Part shown: in pieces, positions 60,384 to 64,000 of the stretch | Layout of the letters: every line of letters starts with the position of its first letter | Position numbering within the stretch: the first letter of the stretch is position 1 | Assembly: GCF_020089495.2 (NCBI RefSeq) | Contig: NZ_JAIRCA020000002.1 | Coordinates: 1-64,000 of the forward strand | DNA from: Streptococcus mitis subsp. hohhotensis | GTDB lineage: Bacteria > Bacillota > Bacilli > Lactobacillales > Streptococcaceae | Direction of reading: 5' to 3' | Length of the DNA: 64,000 nt | The notes under the pieces: model-generated | The model's database searches: none | The model's input: the letters and a program-made list of their open reading frames with translations, nothing else | What the model was told of the DNA's origin: nothing | Position numbers and translations under genes: made by a program

Positions 60384-61025
60384 ATGTCTTATTTGTTTGA
60401 GATATTACCGAGTTTATTGAGCGGTGCAAGCATGACTTTACAGGTTTTTGTGCTGGTCTTGATTTTTTCTATTCCCTTGGGCGTTTTGATTGCCTTTGCC
60501 TTGCAAGTCCATTGGAAGCCCCTCCATCATCTGATTAATATTTATATTTGGATTATGCGAGGTACACCCTTGCTCTTGCAATTAATCTTTATCTATTATG
60601 TGCTGCCAAGTATTGGGATTCGTTTGGACCGTCTTCCTGCGGCTATCATTGCCTTTGTGTTGAATTATGCGGCTTACTTTGCTGAAATCTTCCGTGGAGG
60701 GATTGATACCATCCCTAGAGGTCAGTATGAGGCTGCCAAGGTCTTGAAGTTTAGTTCTTTTGACACAGTTCGCTACATTATTTTGCCTCAGGTAACCAAG
60801 ATTGTTCTTCCTAGTGTCTTTAATGAAGTCATGAGTTTGGTCAAGGATACTTCTCTGGTCTATGCTCTAGGAATTTCAGATCTTATCTTGGCTAGTCGAA
60901 CAGCTGCCAACCGTGACGCTAGCCTAGTTCCCATGTTCTTGGCAGGAGCCATTTACTTGATTTTGATTGGGATTGTGACCATTCTTGCCAAAAAAGTTGA
61001 GAAGAAGTACAGTTACTATAGATAG
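60384..61025 (+). CDS. Polar amino-acid ABC transporter permease
   Basis: 213 residues, five membrane segments, HisM/GlnP family, with the ATPase-contact EAA loop EAAKVLKFSSFDTVRYIILPQ (about 113-133). AGGAGG precedes the start. First gene of a permease-ATPase-binding protein operon; substrate probably a polar amino acid, not resolvable by sequence alone. Confidence 0.93.
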   Translation: MSYLFEILPSLLSGASMTLQVFVLVLIFSIPLGVLIAFALQVHWKPLHHLINIYIWIMRGTPLLLQLIFIYYVLPSIGIRLDRLPAAIIAFVLNYAAYFAEIFRGGIDTIPRGQYEAAKVLKFSSFDTVRYIILPQVTKIVLPSVFNEVMSLVKDTSLVYALGISDLILASRTAANRDASLVPMFLAGAIYLILIGIVTILAKKVEKKYSYYR

Positions 61026-61034
61026 GAGGCTGCA

Positions 61035-61664
61035 ATGTTAGAATTACGAAATATCAATAAGGGATTTGGTGAAAAGCAAATTTTATCTAATTTCAGTCTA
61101 AGCATTCCTGAAAAACAAATCCTGGCTATCGTTGGGCCTTCTGGTGGAGGTAAGACAACTCTCTTACGTATGCTTGCAGGTCTTGAAACTATTGATTCAG
61201 GGCAAATCTTTTATAATGGAGAACTTTTAGAACTGGATGAACTAGAGAAGCGGAATTTACTGGGATTTGTATTCCAAGATTTTCAACTTTTCCCTCATTT
61301 ATCAGTTCTGGACAATTTGACCTTATCGCCTGTGAAGACCATGGGAATGAAGCAGGATGAGGCTGAGCAGAAGGCGCGAGGACTTTTGGAACAATTAGGA
61401 CTTGCTGGTCATGCAGATGCCTATCCATTCTCATTATCAGGTGGGCAAAAGCAACGGGTGGCCTTGGCGCGTGCTATGATGATTGATCCAGAAATCATTG
61501 GCTACGATGAACCAACTTCTGCCCTAGATCCAGAATTGCGCTTGGAAGTGGAGAAGCTAATCTTGCAAAATAGGGAACTTGGGATGACCCAGATTGTGGT
61601 AACCCACGATTTGCAGTTCGCTGAAAATATCGCGGATCAGATTCTCAAGGTTGAGCCCAAGTAG
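61035..61664 (+). CDS. Polar amino-acid ABC transporter ATPase
   Basis: 209 residues: Walker A GPSGGGKTT (near 34), Q-loop FVFQDFQLFPH, signature LSGGQKQRVALARA, Walker B IIGYDEPTSAL, switch TVTHD-like VVTHDLQF. Slightly shorter than typical GlnQ proteins (about 240), ending soon after the switch His. Nine bases after the permease gene. Confidence 0.94.
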   Translation: MLELRNINKGFGEKQILSNFSLSIPEKQILAIVGPSGGGKTTLLRMLAGLETIDSGQIFYNGELLELDELEKRNLLGFVFQDFQLFPHLSVLDNLTLSPVKTMGMKQDEAEQKARGLLEQLGLAGHADAYPFSLSGGQKQRVALARAMMIDPEIIGYDEPTSALDPELRLEVEKLILQNRELGMTQIVVTHDLQFAENIADQILKVEPK

Positions 61665-61673
61665 GAGGTGCCG

Positions 61674-62513
61674 ATGACTAATAAGAAAATTGCTTTGGTA
61701 TTGGTTTCGTTCCTGACTTTCTTTTTAACAGCTTGTACTCAGAAGGTTAGTGATCCAAAGCAGGATAACTGGAATAAATATCAAGAGCAGGGGACCATTA
61801 CTATTGGTTTTGACAATACCTTTGTACCCATGGGATTTGAAGAAAAGAATGGACAATATACGGGCTTTGATATTGACTTAGCACAAGCTGTCTCTGAAAA
61901 ATTAGGTTTTAAGGTGCAATTTCAGCCAATTGACTGGGATATGAAGGAGACAGAACTGCAAAATGGAACCATAGATGCCATCTGGAATGGCTATTCTGCG
62001 ACTGATGAACGCCGAGAGAAGGTTGCCTTTAGCATTCCATATATGGAAAATCAGCAAGTTCTGGTTGCGAAGAAAAGCCAGCAAATTCGTTCAGTAGAGG
62101 ATATGAAGGATAAGACCTTGGGAGCCCAAGCCGGGTCCTCTGGTTATCTAGACTTTGAAGCCCAGCCAGACTTACTGAAAAATCGTGTTAAAGACCAGAA
62201 GGCTAATCAGTACCAGAGTTTTAATGAGGCCTTGATTGATTTGAAAAATGACCGGATTGATGCCTTGTTGATTGACCGAGTGTATGCTAATTATTATCTC
62301 CAGTCTGAGGGGATATTAAATGACTATAATGTCTTTTCAGCAGGATTTGAAAGTGAATCCTTTGCGGTCGGAGTTAGACCAGCTGACAAAAGATTACTGC
62401 AAGCTTTAAATCAAGCTTTTATCGCACTATACCAAGAAGGAAAGTTCCAAGAAATCAGCCAAAAATGGTTTGGAGAAGATGTAGCAACCAAAGAAGTGAA
62501 AAGTAGAGATTGA
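61674..62513 (+). CDS. Amino-acid-binding lipoprotein of the ABC transporter
   Basis: 279 residues: signal peptide with lipobox LTAC (Cys21), then SBP family 3 fold: TITIGFDNTFVPMGFEEKNGQYTGFDIDLAQAV split over 45-75, and WNGYSATDERREKVAFS. ATG 61674 has AGGAGG at five bases; GTG at 61668 overlaps it. A terminator overlaps the stop. Confidence 0.93.
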   Translation: MTNKKIALVLVSFLTFFLTACTQKVSDPKQDNWNKYQEQGTITIGFDNTFVPMGFEEKNGQYTGFDIDLAQAVSEKLGFKVQFQPIDWDMKETELQNGTIDAIWNGYSATDERREKVAFSIPYMENQQVLVAKKSQQIRSVEDMKDKTLGAQAGSSGYLDFEAQPDLLKNRVKDQKANQYQSFNEALIDLKNDRIDALLIDRVYANYYLQSEGILNDYNVFSAGFESESFAVGVRPADKRLLQALNQAFIALYQEGKFQEISQKWFGEDVATKEVKSRD

Positions 62514-62534
62514 GTTTTTACTCAGTCTTTTTTT
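62508..62534 (+). terminator. Terminator of the amino-acid ABC operon
   Basis: GATTGAG (62508-62514) pairs with CTCAGTC (62521-62527), then seven Ts; the left arm includes the stop codon. Confidence 0.75.
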
Positions 62535-62540
62535 GCATCA

Positions 62541-62568
62541 AAAAATCCTCTGACAAGAGCCAGAGGAT
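62541..62568 (-). terminator. Terminator of lysS (minus strand)
   Basis: ATCCTCTG (62545-62552) pairs with CAGAGGAT (62561-62568); on the minus strand the stem is followed by TTTTT. It lies beyond the BOX, 110 bases after the lysS stop codon. Confidence 0.75.
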
Positions 62569-62576
62569 AAGAGCTT

Positions 62577-62679
62577 ATACTCAATGAAAATCAAAGAGCA
62601 AACTAGGAAGCTAGCCACAGGCTGTACTTGAGTACGGCAAGGCAACGCTGACGTGGTTTGAAGAGATTTTCGAAGAGTA

Positions 62680-62680
<1 letters not shown>
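62577..62680 (-). repeat. BOX element in the lysS 3' region
   Basis: 104-bp boxC-boxA BOX without boxB, starting ATACTCAATGAAAATC and ending TTTTCGAAGAGTAT. Its last base is the first base of the lysS stop triplet (TTA at 62680-62682), and the lysS terminator lies on its far side. Confidence 0.92.

Positions 62681-64000
<1,320 letters not shown>

Overview
The window is core chromosome of a low-GC Gram-positive coccus, almost certainly a Mitis-group Streptococcus very close to S. pneumoniae (S. pneumoniae, S. pseudopneumoniae or S. mitis). The evidence is two choline-binding cell-wall proteins (Pce/CbpE and LytB), PavA, PmrA, CoiA, ComEA/ComEC behind competence com-boxes (TACGAATA), four BOX repeats, two RUP repeats, and near-universal extended -10 promoters (TGnTATAAT). 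No tRNA, rRNA, CRISPR array, prophage or complete insertion sequence was seen. Protein identities come from motifs and remembered family sequences; no search was run.

Layout. 1-481: gene-free left edge with two long hairpins and a possible small transcript. 482-3383: DEAD-box helicase and Gfo/Idh/MocA oxidoreductase (minus strand), then a DUF1275 membrane protein. 3394-4734: rplU-prp-rpmA with an L21 leader; Prp trims the N-terminus of L27. 4861-9056: LysR regulator-lspA-rluD-pce; pce is broken by one extra A in a poly-A run. 9088-12334: proBAC (proline). 12343-15320: BOX, then tmk-holB-yabA-rsmI (replication and ribosome modification). 15323-20374: trmFO, pyrH-frr-cvfB-yozE, phoH. 20410-24096: RUP, acetyltransferase, and the late-competence pair comEA-comEC. 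24133-25929: infC-rpmI-rplT with an IF3/L20-type leader, then gloA. 25964-29737: PyrR-controlled pyrK-pyrDB, then lytB. 29771-31650: BOX and pavA (minus strand).

31720-43953: a long run ybeY-dgkA-era-mutM-coaE-pmrA-rpmG, secG, rnr-smpB-tehB, and the com-box unit coiA-pepF-O-methyltransferase. 43955-49103: prsA behind a CiaR-like direct repeat, ftsW, ppc. 49133-52336: a tryptophan T-box, a BOX, and the trpXYZ-type ABC importer. 52360-60083: dnaG-rpoD-SufT-like gene, two glycolipid glycosyltransferases (cpoA and its partner), a PspC-domain protein, a 44-residue membrane peptide, obg and a 52-residue protein. 60181-62534: a second RUP and a polar amino-acid ABC importer. 62541-64000: lysS (minus strand, cut by the right edge), with a BOX between its stop codon and its terminator.

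Most of the biology is housekeeping: translation, cell envelope, nucleotide and proline synthesis, DNA repair and replication. The instructive parts are regulatory: six RNA- or protein-controlled leaders (L21, IF3/L20, PyrR, Trp T-box, CiaR box, com-boxes), an AUA start for infC, an apparently leaderless cpoA, a symmetric repeat around the dnaG promoter, and repeats placed inside transcription units. I did not find a convincing undescribed multi-gene system. The best leads are the pce slippage tract, the left-edge candidate RNA, the dnaG promoter repeats and the structured trmFO leader.
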